Below are positions 35,459 to 44,298 of a stretch of 64,000 nt of DNA, piece after piece. How positions within the stretch are numbered: position 1 is the first letter of the stretch; each line of letters opens with the position of its first letter. Where the stretch lies: NCBI GenBank assembly GCA_965219035.1, contig CBDCMR010000004.1, positions 1,736,001 to 1,800,000 on the forward strand. Direction: 5' to 3'. A model generated the notes under the pieces. It made no database searches. It saw nothing but the letters and a program-made list of their open reading frames with translations, and was not told where the DNA came from. The translations under genes were made by a program, and so were the position numbers. Source of the stretch: CBDCKN01 sp965219035. Lineage in GTDB: Bacteria; Gemmatimonadota; Gemmatimonadetes; Longimicrobiales; Gaopeijiaceae.

Positions 35459-36880
35459 GGTGAGACACGGAACGAGTAAAGAATTAGAGTAGGGCGAAGG
35501 CAGAGAAACCTAGGATGCTGGGACACCGAGAGAGAATGGAAGAGAGCGGACCGGTGCACGGAGCCGGGAGAGGTAGGGCGACTCCTGCGACGGGAGGGCT
35601 TGTACTCGTCGCACCTGACGACATGGCGCAAGGCGGTGCGGAGTGGGTCGCTGAGAGTGCTGTCGAAGAGACGAGGTCGAAAGCCGAGCGAACGGAATCC
35701 GCTGGAGGGGAAAGTGCGCAAGCTGGAGCGCGAGAACACTCGCCTGGAGAAGGAACTCGAGAAGGCGCGCCTGATCATCGACGTCCAGGGAAAAGTTGCA
35801 GGGCTGCTGGGATTGAGCCTCGAGGACGGGACGAACTCGTGAAGGCGGCCGAGGCGCTGGCCACGTACGTAGGGGTAAAGCCCGCGTGCGATGCGCTCAG
35901 GGTCGCCCGAGCCACGTTCTATCGTCGTCGGAGGCCATCGACCGGGCATCAGCAGCCCCGCCCGACCCCAGCCCGTGCCTTGAGCGAGAAGGAACGAGAC
36001 AAGGTCTTCGACACGCTGTGTTCGGAGCGATTCGTGGACCGGTCCCCGGCCGAGGTTGTGGCGACCCTGCTCGACGAAGACGTCTACGCTGTGCAGCGAA
36101 CGTACGATGTATCGCGTTCTGGCCTCCCAAGTGCCAGTTCGAGAGCGCCGAGCGCAGCGGAGTCATCCCGAATACCAGAAACCCGAGTTGATGGCGACGG
36201 GCCCGGGCCAGGTCTGGTCCTGGGATATCACACGGCTGCTGGGGCCGAGGAAGTGGAGCTACTTCTACCTCTACGTCATCATGGACATCTTCAGCCGCTA
36301 CATCGTGGGATGGATGGTGGCGGATCGGGAGAACTCGGCCTTGGCCGGGCGCCTGATCCAGCAGAGTTGCCTGAAGCATGGCGTCCAGCCCCAGGTCCTG
36401 ACCTTGCACTCGGATCGAGGAGCTCCGATGACGAGCCAATGCACGGCTCAGCTCCTCGCCGATCTCGGGGTGACCCGCTCGCTGAGCCGACCTCAGGTGT
36501 CGGATGACAATCCGTTCTCCGAGGCCCAGTTCAAGACCTTGAAGTACCATCCCTCGTTTCCTGGACGGTTCGAGGATCAGGGCCAGGCCAAAATGTTCTG
36601 TCGCTCGTTCTTCCGCTGGTACAATGCCGAGCACCGCCATGGCGGCATCTCGATGCTGACCCCCGAACAGGTCCACTTCGGTCACGCCGATCAGGTCATC
36701 GCCGGCAGGGAGGCCGTGCTACGCGAGGCCTGGGCCGCTCATCCCGACCGCTTCGTCTCCGGTGAGCCGAAGCCCAAACCGCTCCCGGAGGCCGTCTGGA
36801 TCAATCCTCCAACCCCCTCCCTCACGACACAGGAGATTGCTCTCTAATTAATTCCCAAGAGTGTCTCACTGGCGTTGACA
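35459..36880 (+). mobile_element. IS3-family element copy A (deletion and frameshift)
   Basis: Same ends as copy B at 56640-58195: TGCCAACTTAGGTGAGACAC at the left, GTGTCTCACTGGCGTTGACA at the right. The length is about 135 bases shorter owing to a deletion in orfA. Confidence 0.85.
35515..36847 (+). pseudogene. IS3-family orfA/orfB, copy A, inactive
   Basis: orfA lacks about 124 bases between two GAAGAG-like strings (after MLGHRERMEE), which removes the helix-turn-helix. orfB carries one extra G (GTCTACGCTGTGCAGC against GTCTACCTGTGCAGC in copy B) at about 36090, so the N-terminal and catalytic parts are in different frames. The DDE core (VWSWDITRL, HSDRGAPM, FSEAQFKTLK) is otherwise identical to copy B. 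Confidence 0.88.
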
Positions 36881-37659
36881 GGCTCCGCTGGAGTACACGG
36901 CGGATGGCTGCACCGAACACCACCACGTCGACCATCTGTACGCCCACAGCGCCGACGAGTGGATTTTCTAGCCTGCACTTCTCCCCAGAGAAACAATTCG
37001 GCGGCGGTCGGCAAGGGGAGCGCCCTCGACAGGTTGCCGTTCGCCGTCAGCGCGTAGGGCGTATTGGGAGTCGAAGGGATACAAACAGACAGGAGCTGCA
37101 AGGCGACGGTCGACGGCTTTGCGACTTGGCGCTGCCGGCCTGGATGGCCGAAGGGTACGGCCTCTTCCCCGAGGATGTCGGCAGCGAGGATGAGATCCGG
37201 GTCGTCGTAGCGGAGGGTGACCCGGACCGACACCCATAGGGAGACTCGTGGAGAAGGAGGTGCAGGGCCAGGCCCACGTTCAAAGAAGTCGGCAGCGGGC
37301 ACTTATGCGGGTAGGCCGGTAGTACTCTGCGAGTTCTTCGACTCAAGTGAGCTTGTGCTACGTCCGCATCGATTATCTTCACGGTTGACACTCTGCTGGT
37401 AATGCTGTGGCCATCTGCCAGATGGCCGCCCGTTTTCCTCGCTCCGAATCGGAGGCCCGTGGATCACAGGAACTGTTTGCAAAGGAGACCTCCCGCGGCG
37501 GACTGGCGACACGCACGTGGTCTACGTGCCGGTCAACGTCGCCGAATGTCGACTCGCGCCGCTATACGTTGGGTCCGTGACCCGCACCTACGTCGCCGTC
37601 ATCGTTGTGCGTCCCGTGGTGCTAGCAGCGCTCTGGTTTCTATCGGGTCACGTTGCGCC
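36881..37659 (+). other. patchwork with relic of the small acidic conjugation gene
   Basis: The plus strand from 36889 reads LEYTADGCTEHHHVDHLYAH... to a stop at 36972, a possible gene end cut by the IS. At about 37130-37239 the codons for AWMAEGYGLFPEDVGSEDEI repeat the core of the 66-residue protein at 386-586. The rest to 37659 has no gene. TTGACA near 37385 could be a promoter element for the receptor gene. Confidence 0.45.
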
Positions 37660-39486
37660 GTGAAGGGGCTCTGCAGGACGGCGGTCGGTCTAATCCTCTT
37701 CTGCTTCTTCCTGACTGTGTGGCCGCGGCTGGCCGCGGCGCAGGCGGGCGAGATTACGGGTGTGGTCGTGGATGCGACCGGCGGCGTGCTACCCGGCGCC
37801 ACCGTCACGCTGAGCGGCGGGCCCGATATACCGCGGGAGGTGCAGGCGGATGCGCGCGGCCGGTTCACGTTCACGGACCTCTCGCCCGGGGCCTACGCGG
37901 TGACCGTCTCTCTGGGAGGCGTCGGCGCGGTGACGGTGGACGGTATCGTGATCGCCGCCGAGCCGGTCGAGCTGCCGGCAATCACTCTGCTCGTCGTCTT
38001 CGCCGAGGCGGTGGTGGTGACGGCAACCCGCCTCGAGGAGCCGCTGCGACAGGTGCCGATGAGCATCTTGGCGGTGAGCGGTGCCAACATCGAGCGGCGG
38101 GCAATCGGGAACCTCACTGAGCTGTCGCGCTGGACGCCCGGCCTGACGGTGGTCGACCAGGGTGCCCGCGGCAGCAACGTGGTCATCGCGCGCGGCCTGC
38201 ACACGGATGCGCTAACCGGCTCCGAGCAGGCCGGCAACAACTACAACAATGGCGTCGCCACCTACCTGGGCGACATTCCGCTCGCTGTCGACCTACGGCT
38301 GCACGACATCGAGCGGGTGGAGGTGCTGCTCGGACCCCAGGGCACGCTATACGGTGCCGGAACGCTGGCGGGAGCCGTACGCTACCTGCCGCGCCGACCG
38401 GGCACGGAGCGGCGCACGTTCGAGGTCCGTGGCGACCTCTTCGCTCTGGCCCACGGGGGCGCCCCGGGCTCGGACGTCGGCCTCACCTTCAACCTGCCGC
38501 TTGCTTCCGGCAGGCTGGCGCTACGCGGCTCCGTCGACCGTTATGCGGATCCCGGGTTCATCGACTACCACTACCTGCTGCGTACGCCGGGCGTCTCCGA
38601 GCCGGAGCCGAACCTTAGCGATCCCGAGGCGGTGGCCGTGAATCTGCGCCGGGAGCCCGACGCCAACACGGAGGAGACGGTCTCCGCGCGGCTATCTTTG
38701 CTGTGGAAGGCGACCTCGGAGCTGTCAGCCTTGTTCGCCTACCATCTGCAGGATCAACAGGTCGGCGCGCGGCAGATCAATCATGCTCGGTCGTTTGACA
38801 CCGGCCGCTACGTCGCCGCGCACCGCTTTCTCGAACCGAACGATCAGAGGAACCAGTTGTGGAGCCTGGAGCTGACCTGGGCGCCGGGTGGCGTGGAGCT
38901 GACAACGGCAGTCGGATTCTCGCACTTCACCGCGCACGGACAGCGGGATCAGACCGACCTGTTGATCCAGGAGTTTGGCATCGCGGGGCTGCTGCCGGGC
39001 GAGTTCCCGGCGCTGGCAAGAGCGCGGGCGATCGATCCAGGCGTCTCGGCCACCGACCTGACCTCGCAGTTCCGAGCCTTCTCGGCCTATACGCGCGAGG
39101 ATTCGTGGGAGGAGCGGTTCAACTGGGAAACGCGCGTGGTCTCAACCGGCGACGGGCCGTGGCGCTGGGTCGGCGGCATCTTCTTCAACAACTACGACAG
39201 CAGCGGGACGAGCTTCGAGTTCACGCCGGGTCTGACGGAATTCTCCGGCGTCAGGCCCATCCTCGGGGGGAGCCCGGCGTCCGAGCCGATCGAGTATTAC
39301 ACCCTAGGGAACCAAGCGGTGGAGGAGCGGGCGCTGTTCGGGGAAGTCTCTAGCGATCTAAACGAATCTCCAGTAGGAGAGCGACAGGGCACGATCGGAG
39401 GAGGCGATCATCGTGAACGACCCATTGAACACGGAAGAGGGAATGGCCGCTTGGGCAACCGGTCAAGCACGTTGCTCACCTTGTGA
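37660..39486 (+). CDS. TonB-dependent receptor, C-terminally truncated
   Basis: GTG 37660 starts a signal peptide (LCRTAVGLILFCFFLTVWP.. cleaved near AAAQ). A carboxypeptidase-regulatory-like domain follows (GVVVDATGGVLPGATVTLSG), then the plug (VVVTATRLEEPLRQVPMSI, RGLHTDAL, VEVLLGPQGTLYGAGTLAG) and about 300 residues of barrel strands. Receptor similarity ends near residue 563 (EERALFGEVS, 39350). The last 45 residues are foreign and Arg/Gly-rich. Normal receptors have a longer barrel, so this one is probably not functional. Its family imports siderophores or other large substrates with TonB energy. Confidence 0.82.
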   Translation: MKGLCRTAVGLILFCFFLTVWPRLAAAQAGEITGVVVDATGGVLPGATVTLSGGPDIPREVQADARGRFTFTDLSPGAYAVTVSLGGVGAVTVDGIVIAAEPVELPAITLLVVFAEAVVVTATRLEEPLRQVPMSILAVSGANIERRAIGNLTELSRWTPGLTVVDQGARGSNVVIARGLHTDALTGSEQAGNNYNNGVATYLGDIPLAVDLRLHDIERVEVLLGPQGTLYGAGTLAGAVRYLPRRPGTERRTFEVRGDLFALAHGGAPGSDVGLTFNLPLASGRLALRGSVDRYADPGFIDYHYLLRTPGVSEPEPNLSDPEAVAVNLRREPDANTEETVSARLSLLWKATSELSALFAYHLQDQQVGARQINHARSFDTGRYVAAHRFLEPNDQRNQLWSLELTWAPGGVELTTAVGFSHFTAHGQRDQTDLLIQEFGIAGLLPGEFPALARARAIDPGVSATDLTSQFRAFSAYTREDSWEERFNWETRVVSTGDGPWRWVGGIFFNNYDSSGTSFEFTPGLTEFSGVRPILGGSPASEPIEYYTLGNQAVEERALFGEVSSDLNESPVGERQGTIGGGDHRERPIEHGRGNGRLGNRSSTLLTL

Positions 39487-39775
39487 TTCGCCGGCTTCGG
39501 GCCAAGTCTGTCTCGCCGCGTCCGGCGAGCCCGTGAATCCAGACGCTAAGGTAGAAGAGAGGCCTTTAGTGACGCCTCGTTGGGGTGATGCCCCGAAGAT
39601 CAAGGATGGGCGTCGTTTCTTCGCCCCCTCCCGCGGTCCCTCGTCCGCGGGGAGGGCCCCCTTGGGGGTCCATAACCCGTACTCAGACCCCGTCCGACCC
39701 GGGCTCTGGGCGGCATGCCTGCAGGCGAGCGGCTCCGGATCCCTCAGATCCCGCGCTTAGTGCCGGCACGCCTCC
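39487..39775. other. no gene recognised
   Basis: Foreign sequence that begins at the receptor breakpoint (about 39351). It contains a GC-rich inverted stretch CCCTCCCGCGGTCC / CCGCGGGGAGGG near 39630-39652. No transposase seen; origin unknown. Confidence 0.4.
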
Positions 39776-40924
39776 TTACGGATCCACGTGCTGAAGGAAC
39801 CTCTTCACGCCGTTCTCGATGGTCATGATGACCGCGCTTTTTGTCGGATGGCGCTGTTCGTTGTAGTGGGCGATGTGGGTTGCCCCGGCGTATCCTTCGG
39901 TAGCTAGCAGTTCCTGGCGCACGGCGTCTGCGTCGAGGCTGCCCGCTCGCTCTGCGGCTTCCAAGAGCAACCGCACCGCATCGTAACTCACCGCATCGCC
40001 GCCGGTGGGGACAGTCCCGTGCAGACCCTGATACGTGTCGACGAATGCGCGTGCGCTTGGCTCGCTCGTGTCCGGCGAAAAGTGGCTGCTGAAGAAGCTG
40101 CCATCGATGGCGGCTTCTTCATTGTCCAGTAGCGTCGGATTGTCCCACGCATCCGCCCCGAGAAAGAGCGTCGGTTCCCCGGCACCGTCTTGCAGCGGCA
40201 GGGCACGCGACTGCGTGGTCACGAGCGCGACTTCTGCCGGCAGACCCGGGAGAAACATGGCCCCAGGAGTAGCCGCCGCGATGCGCGCCAATTGCGCGGC
40301 AAACTCCGTCGCACCGCCCTCGTAGGACTCGTCGGCGACGATCGTCCCTCCAAGGCCGCCGAAATGATCGATGAAGAACTCGCCGATCCCCTCGCTATAG
40401 ACTTCCCCCTGCTGCGTCAGGACAGCGGCTGCGGTCACCTCGAGGGTCTCCGAGGCGAATTGCGCCATGACTCGCCCTTGAAACTGGTCGGTGAACGCGG
40501 CCATGAAGACAAGGTCGCCAGCTTCAGTCACGGCTGGGTTGGTGGCTGCCGTCGTAACCATCGGCACGCCATGGCTCTGGGCCACGGCCCCTACCTCGAT
40601 GGCGTGCGACGAGCGGTTGGGGCCAATGAGGGCAACGACCTCATCGGTGAGAATCATGGTCTCTGCGGCCTGAACCGCAGCCTCCGCCTCCTGCAGGTCC
40701 ATCTGGATGACCAGTTCGACGGAGCGACCCAGCAGCCCTCCGCGCTCGTTGACTTCGTCCACCGCAATCCTGGCTCCGTTCAGATAGGTGATCCGGTCGC
40801 CCGAAACCAGGAATCCAATTTTCACGGCGGCACCGCCGGGTTCCAAAATGGAAGTCGGGGCAGTCTCATCGTCACAAGCGGCCAAGACGATCGCCGCGAC
40901 GCAGGCAACGTAGAGTGGTCTCAT
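39776..40924 (-). CDS. branched-chain amino-acid-type ABC transporter substrate-binding lipoprotein (LivJ-like)
   Basis: 382 aa from ATG 40924. Lipoprotein signal peptide with lipobox VLAAC at about residue 16. Periplasmic binding protein type I fold: VKIGFLVSGDRITYLNGARI, AVDEVNERGGLLGRSVELVI, ALIGPNRSSHAIEVGAVAQ, VPMVTTAATNP and a second lobe with GDAVSYDAVRLLLEAAERAG. Intact. No permease or ATPase genes are next to it, so it may act with a distant transporter or as a sensor protein. The upstream 516 bases (40925-41440) hold nothing recognisable. Confidence 0.88.
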   Translation of the reverse strand: MRPLYVACVAAIVLAACDDETAPTSILEPGGAAVKIGFLVSGDRITYLNGARIAVDEVNERGGLLGRSVELVIQMDLQEAEAAVQAAETMILTDEVVALIGPNRSSHAIEVGAVAQSHGVPMVTTAATNPAVTEAGDLVFMAAFTDQFQGRVMAQFASETLEVTAAAVLTQQGEVYSEGIGEFFIDHFGGLGGTIVADESYEGGATEFAAQLARIAAATPGAMFLPGLPAEVALVTTQSRALPLQDGAGEPTLFLGADAWDNPTLLDNEEAAIDGSFFSSHFSPDTSEPSARAFVDTYQGLHGTVPTGGDAVSYDAVRLLLEAAERAGSLDADAVRQELLATEGYAGATHIAHYNEQRHPTKSAVIMTIENGVKRFLQHVDP

Positions 40925-41529
40925 GTTGAGGAGTCCGAGTGGGGTGGTCCTACCTTGTTGGACAGTCCGAGGGCACAGCGCTGACGTGGACCGCGAGCTT
41001 CGTGGGGCCCCCTGCGGTCGAGTTTCTGCGTCCGTTCTTTTTCGAGCCCCGGTAGTCCGTACGCGGGAGATCGGCAGGCGCTCACGCTCCACCCGTAGCC
41101 AGGTTCGCGGCCCACAGGGAGGTGTCATCACGCGGTTTCAGGACGGGCGCTAAACTACCGGCCACAGGAAATCGGGGGCGGAAACCCTGGAGCCGGGTAG
41201 TGGGGTGCGTTGTCCTCCGGGCTTCGATCACTGCCGAGCGTGGGAAATGGTCCTGCGCACTCCTCCTCAGTCCAGAGGTCGAACGATGCTGCCACATGAC
41301 CCGTGCAGGACTTGTCCGACGACGGGGTGAACAAGATCTGGACCGTCCGAATAAGCGAGCGGCTGGCGACCGCCCTGTCGAGCCGCCGGCCGGCCCGGGG
41401 TCTTCGGCGTGGCTGGGGCCCACTAGGACAGCGAGGACGAGCGCATTGACAGACCTGTCCGTTGTGCCGGCTCCGCGCGCGCTGTGATGTTCAGGGTGCG
41501 AGGGGGGATCTGCGGGCGAAGGCCAGGGG

Positions 41530-41650
41530 GATGAGGGGATCCGAACGCGCCGCCGGGATGATGGCGACGCGGTTCGGTTCGGGAACCCCCACGAGGCGGG
41601 CGAAATGCTCCCGCACGCAGTTGCTCTCCGCGGGCCTGTATCCAACTGAA
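41530..41650 (-). pseudogene. possible class V aminotransferase fragment
   Basis: Minus-strand codons read CVREHFARLVGVPEPNRVAI then IPAA, like the N-terminal part of class V PLP enzymes (RExFARLLGVxxxxVAxxPSxSYG). The frame is lost after about 40 residues. Identification is by eye. Confidence 0.3.
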
Positions 41651-41654
41651 GCTG

Positions 41655-41812
41655 TGCAGAAAAGCTGCCCCGCGCAGGAAGTGGTTCTGCGCTTCGGGCG
41701 ATGCCGACGTGGGAAATTCGAAAGAGCCCACGTTCTCGAACTGAGCCTGGGTGGGACTCGCGCTCAGAACGAGCAGGATAGCGACGAGAAAAACGGCTGG
41801 TGCACGGATCAT
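41655..41812 (-). pseudogene. 5' fragment of an exported TPR-like protein
   Basis: ATG 41812 encodes a signal peptide (APAVFLVAILLVLSASPTQA) followed by FENVGSFEFPTSASPEAQNH and FLRGAAFLHSFSW, the usual beginning of exported TPR-type proteins. Similarity ends at about 41655, where another fragment begins. Confidence 0.5.
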
Positions 41813-42029
41813 TGCTCTCTCCTCATCGAAACGGCCACACACGGGCGCGGAGCCTTGGCGACGTGATGGTTGAAGAATAACGCCAAGGAAGCGAAACGGG
41901 GTATGGTGGCTCGACCGCGAGGCTGGGCTCGAAACCCCTAAGAAGCGTGGCTACCCTCCCGGGCGCCCGGACCGACCCGTTGATCCGCCGCGCTCGCAGC
42001 GGCGCTCGATGGCCTTCCCGCGAGGGATC
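41813..42029. other. no gene recognised
   Basis: About 217 bases with no coding sequence I can support. In the intact module virD4 would start here, but no virD4 codons are visible. Confidence 0.4.
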
Positions 42030-42271
42030 ATTGGAACGGGAGCGACCCCTGGAGGGCGGGGGCCAGCGTGTGAAAACACGCAGGGCCCCGCGCCCGAACC
42101 AGGCCCTCGGCCTGGGGGGTCGCTCCCATCCGCGTCGGTACCGCCCCGTTTGGCACCGACGGCCGGGCAGAGACGCGCACAACTGCAAGCGGCCACAACG
42201 GATAGCAAGCCATGCCCGTGTGAATCGCAACCGGCGAAATCTGTGCATCGACCCCTGACGTGTCGTGCACA
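42030..42271 (-). other. structured intergenic element, copy 2
   Basis: Matches 3655-3895 in order and shape. The outer stem is the same (GGGAGCGACCCC 42038-42049, GGGGTCGCTCCC 42116-42127). The inner hairpin is kept with new bases (GCGTGT-GAAA-ACACGC, 42066-42081, flanked by GGGGCC/GGCCCC). CCAGGC/GCCTGG pairs at about 42099-42115. The next hairpin has CGTCGGT/ACCGACG arms in place of CGGCCGG/CCGGCCG. The last is TGTGCA/TGCACA in place of TGCGCA/TGCGCA. Base changes that keep pairing support a folded RNA or DNA. Confidence 0.65.
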
Positions 42272-42284
42272 TCATAGTCGTGGC

Positions 42285-42735
42285 GTGCCGCGTCGGCTTC
42301 TCATCGAAACCGCGGACCCCCGCGAGCCGAACGGTCTGCCATGTGGCGGTGCGGTGGATCAGACCCCGGCCTGTCTGCCTGCGAGCCCGCTCATCCAGCT
42401 CTACCATTCGCCTGAGTCCACCCTGGATATCGCCGCACACCTCCTTGAGCAACCGCACATCCCCCTTGAGGATGGCCTGCTCGATCCGGGCGATCTCGCG
42501 GCTGACCTCCGCGTCGAACTCGGAAGGGCGGGGTTCCCGAGCCCAGTTGTCGAGCACCGTCCCGGCCCGATTCAGCTCCTCCTAGGTCCGGGCGACAGCG
42601 ACGACTTCGATCCTGCGGCCGCGCTCGCTCAGCGCCTTCCAGAGGCCGCGGTGTACCGCACCCCAGGACCGGAGCGCCGTAGTGTCTCGTAGCCAGGATC
42701 GACGTAGACGAAGACGGCGCACTCTGGCGTTTCTC
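42285..42735 (-). pseudogene. second copy of the conjugation accessory gene, degraded
   Basis: Codons correspond to the C-terminal half of the protein at 3922-4854: VFVYVDPGYE, ALRSWGAVHRGLWKALSERG, EFDAEVSREIARIEQAILKG, TGRGLIHRTATWQTVRLAG. There is a frameshift near 42690 and an in-frame TAG near 42584. The original stop is lost. Upstream of 42735 the gene is replaced by an unrelated membrane-protein gene. Confidence 0.8.
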
Positions 42736-43285
42736 AGGGCGCCCCCGCTCCTGTGGTTTCTCTTACGACGATGTGGTTCCTCGTGAATTCGAGCGCTCGT
42801 TGATTCCGCAGGATGAACGCACGGAGTAAGATGGTGGCCGCACAGTACACCAATCTTTGGGCCCAGAAGGCAAATGCGACAGCGATAGCGTACCAAGGCA
42901 CGAGCTGGGAACTGAAGAAGTTTGTGAACAGGCTTGCGATTGCAAGCGCGAGCAGGATACTGACACCCAGCATTCTGCTACGCTCCCTGGGTGACTGCCC
43001 TGCAAAAAAAAAGTACACGACAGCTGAAAGCGGGATAGCGAGCGCCGCCCAATACCGAAATGCAAGTGCAGACAAGGCAAAACTTGCGAACAATGCGATG
43101 GGTGATGAGATAAAGGCAAACCAGACCACCATCTTCGCGAAATACGGGCCCTCACCTGTTTCCTCTTTAATTCTCGACAACGGAACGTCTGTATAGAACT
43201 TGCGGGCGAATGCGCGATCGACTCCGATTAGTAGCGCACCGGAGTTCTCGCGAGCAACGAGTGCTTTGTATTCGTCTTCGGTCAT
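42734..43285 (-). CDS. hypothetical membrane protein (183 aa)
   Basis: ATG 43285. A soluble N-terminal 45 residues (EDEYKALVARENSGALLIGV) is followed by about four membrane segments (AKMVVWFAFISSPIALFASF, AALAIPLSAVVYFFFAG, MLGVSILLALAIASLFTNFF, WYAIAVAFAFWAQRLVY). No family recognised. Base composition is clearly lower in GC than its surroundings. The C-terminus (VVRETTGAGAP) meets the pseudogene of the accessory protein, so the native end may be altered. An IS256 derivative abuts its start and may have removed its promoter. Confidence 0.6.
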   Translation of the reverse strand: MTEDEYKALVARENSGALLIGVDRAFARKFYTDVPLSRIKEETGEGPYFAKMVVWFAFISSPIALFASFALSALAFRYWAALAIPLSAVVYFFFAGQSPRERSRMLGVSILLALAIASLFTNFFSSQLVPWYAIAVAFAFWAQRLVYCAATILLRAFILRNQRALEFTRNHIVVRETTGAGAP

Positions 43286-43420
43286 TCTGAGGTTGGGTCA
43301 AAAGGTGTGTAAACGTGTCAGGAGGCGTTCTTCCGCTGCTGGGTGTTGGATGCACTCCTGCGCCTTCTCCCAAACCATCCCCTCGAACATCTCCCACATC
43401 GGCCTGCTAGACGCGGCCAC
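43286..43420 (-). mobile_element. internally deleted IS256 (type 1) derivative
   Basis: The left end GAGGTTGGGTCAAAAGGTGT and the codons for the transposase C-terminus match 10755-10800. They are joined within 60 bases to sequence encoding its N-terminal region (EGMVWEKAQECIQ, compare EEVVREKAQEFIQ). About 1.1 kb between is missing, giving a short MITE-like remnant. Confidence 0.7.
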
Positions 43421-43565
43421 GTAGCGTGTCAGGCAGCACATCACCTCGCGTTTGGACAGCCCCTCCTGGGTACGCCGGACATAGGCTCGTGTTCGTTGGT
43501 CGGTGCGGATCCGGCACACGACGACCATGCGCGGGGCCCTGTCGGTCTCGTCGCTACGTGCGTGA
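43420..43565 (-). pseudogene. IS110-family transposase C-terminal fragment
   Basis: Minus-strand codons read RIRTDQRTRAYVRRTQEGLS then KREVMCCLTRYVA, the usual C-terminal motif of IS110 transposases (TRAYVERRxxEGKxKxExxRCLKRYxA). It differs from the IS110 at 12.5-13.6 kb, so another IS110 type was once present. Confidence 0.55.
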
Positions 43566-44035
43566 ATCTCCAGAATCTCCTCGGTCAGGGCCGGGTTCTC
43601 GCGCGCTCGACGCGACGGTCCACGCTGGCGCCATGCGTAGACCCGCTAGAGGAGAGACCCAGCAGCCGGCACAGCGTTCCCACCGGATAGACGGCCTGGT
43701 GATCGCTCACGAACCGGAACCCTCCCTCTGGGGATCGATTCGCTCTCCCTTGCGAACTAGGCCGTGGCTCTTGCCAAGATATTGCGCTCGAGCTTCACCC
43801 GGCGAAGCTCACGCTTCAGCTCCCGCACTTCCTTGCGCTCGGCCGTCGTCGGGCCGTCCTTGCGAAGGCCCTCGTCCCGGTCGGCTTGCTCCACCCAGCG
43901 CCGGATGGCCGTCGCCGACGGCTCGAACTCCTTTGCCAGGTGGTCCGGGCTGCGGCCCGCCCGGACCAGCTCCCCCATCCGCGCCTTGAACTCAGGCACG
44001 TACCTCCGTCCGCTCCCTGCCAAGGTGACACCTCC
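43566..44035 (-). pseudogene. IS3-family element fragment (orfA intact, start of orfB)
   Basis: orfA at 43757-44023 encodes 88 aa: SGRRYVPEFKARMGELVRAG, SATAIRRWVEQADRDEG and a coiled coil (VRELKRELRRVKLERNILAR). The orfB start follows in broken frames (PVGTLCRLLGLS, EILEIHARSDET) and ends where the IS110 fragment begins. The element has landed inside the third copy of the conjugation accessory gene. Confidence 0.75.
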
Positions 44036-44041
44036 TTGAGC

Positions 44042-44245
44042 AACCGGACATCCCCCTTGAGAATGGCCTGCTCGATCCGGGTGATCTCCAGGCTGACCTC
44101 CGCGTCGAACCCGGAAGGGCGGGGTTCTCGAGCCCAGTTGTCGAGCATCGTCCGGGCTCGGTTCAGCTCCTCCCAGGTCCGGGCGACGGCGACGACATCG
44201 ATTGTGCGGCCACGCTCCCTCAACGCCTTCCAGAGGCCGCGGTTA
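44042..44245 (-). pseudogene. third copy of the conjugation accessory gene, short fragment
   Basis: Codons for GLWKALRERGRTIDVVAVAR and SGFDAEVSLEITRIEQAILK then GDVRLLKEV match the 42.3-42.7 kb copy closely. Both ends are lost: the right to unknown sequence, the left to the IS3 fragment. Confidence 0.8.
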
Positions 44246-44298
44246 GAACGAAGGTCAGTGCCTCTCGCAATCTTCGGAACTTCGCCGGGAAGTCTTCC

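Noticed and set aside
39352..39775. Group II intron or IS at the TonB receptor breakpoint
   Set aside because: No intron 5' or domain V signature and no reverse transcriptase or transposase; origin left open.
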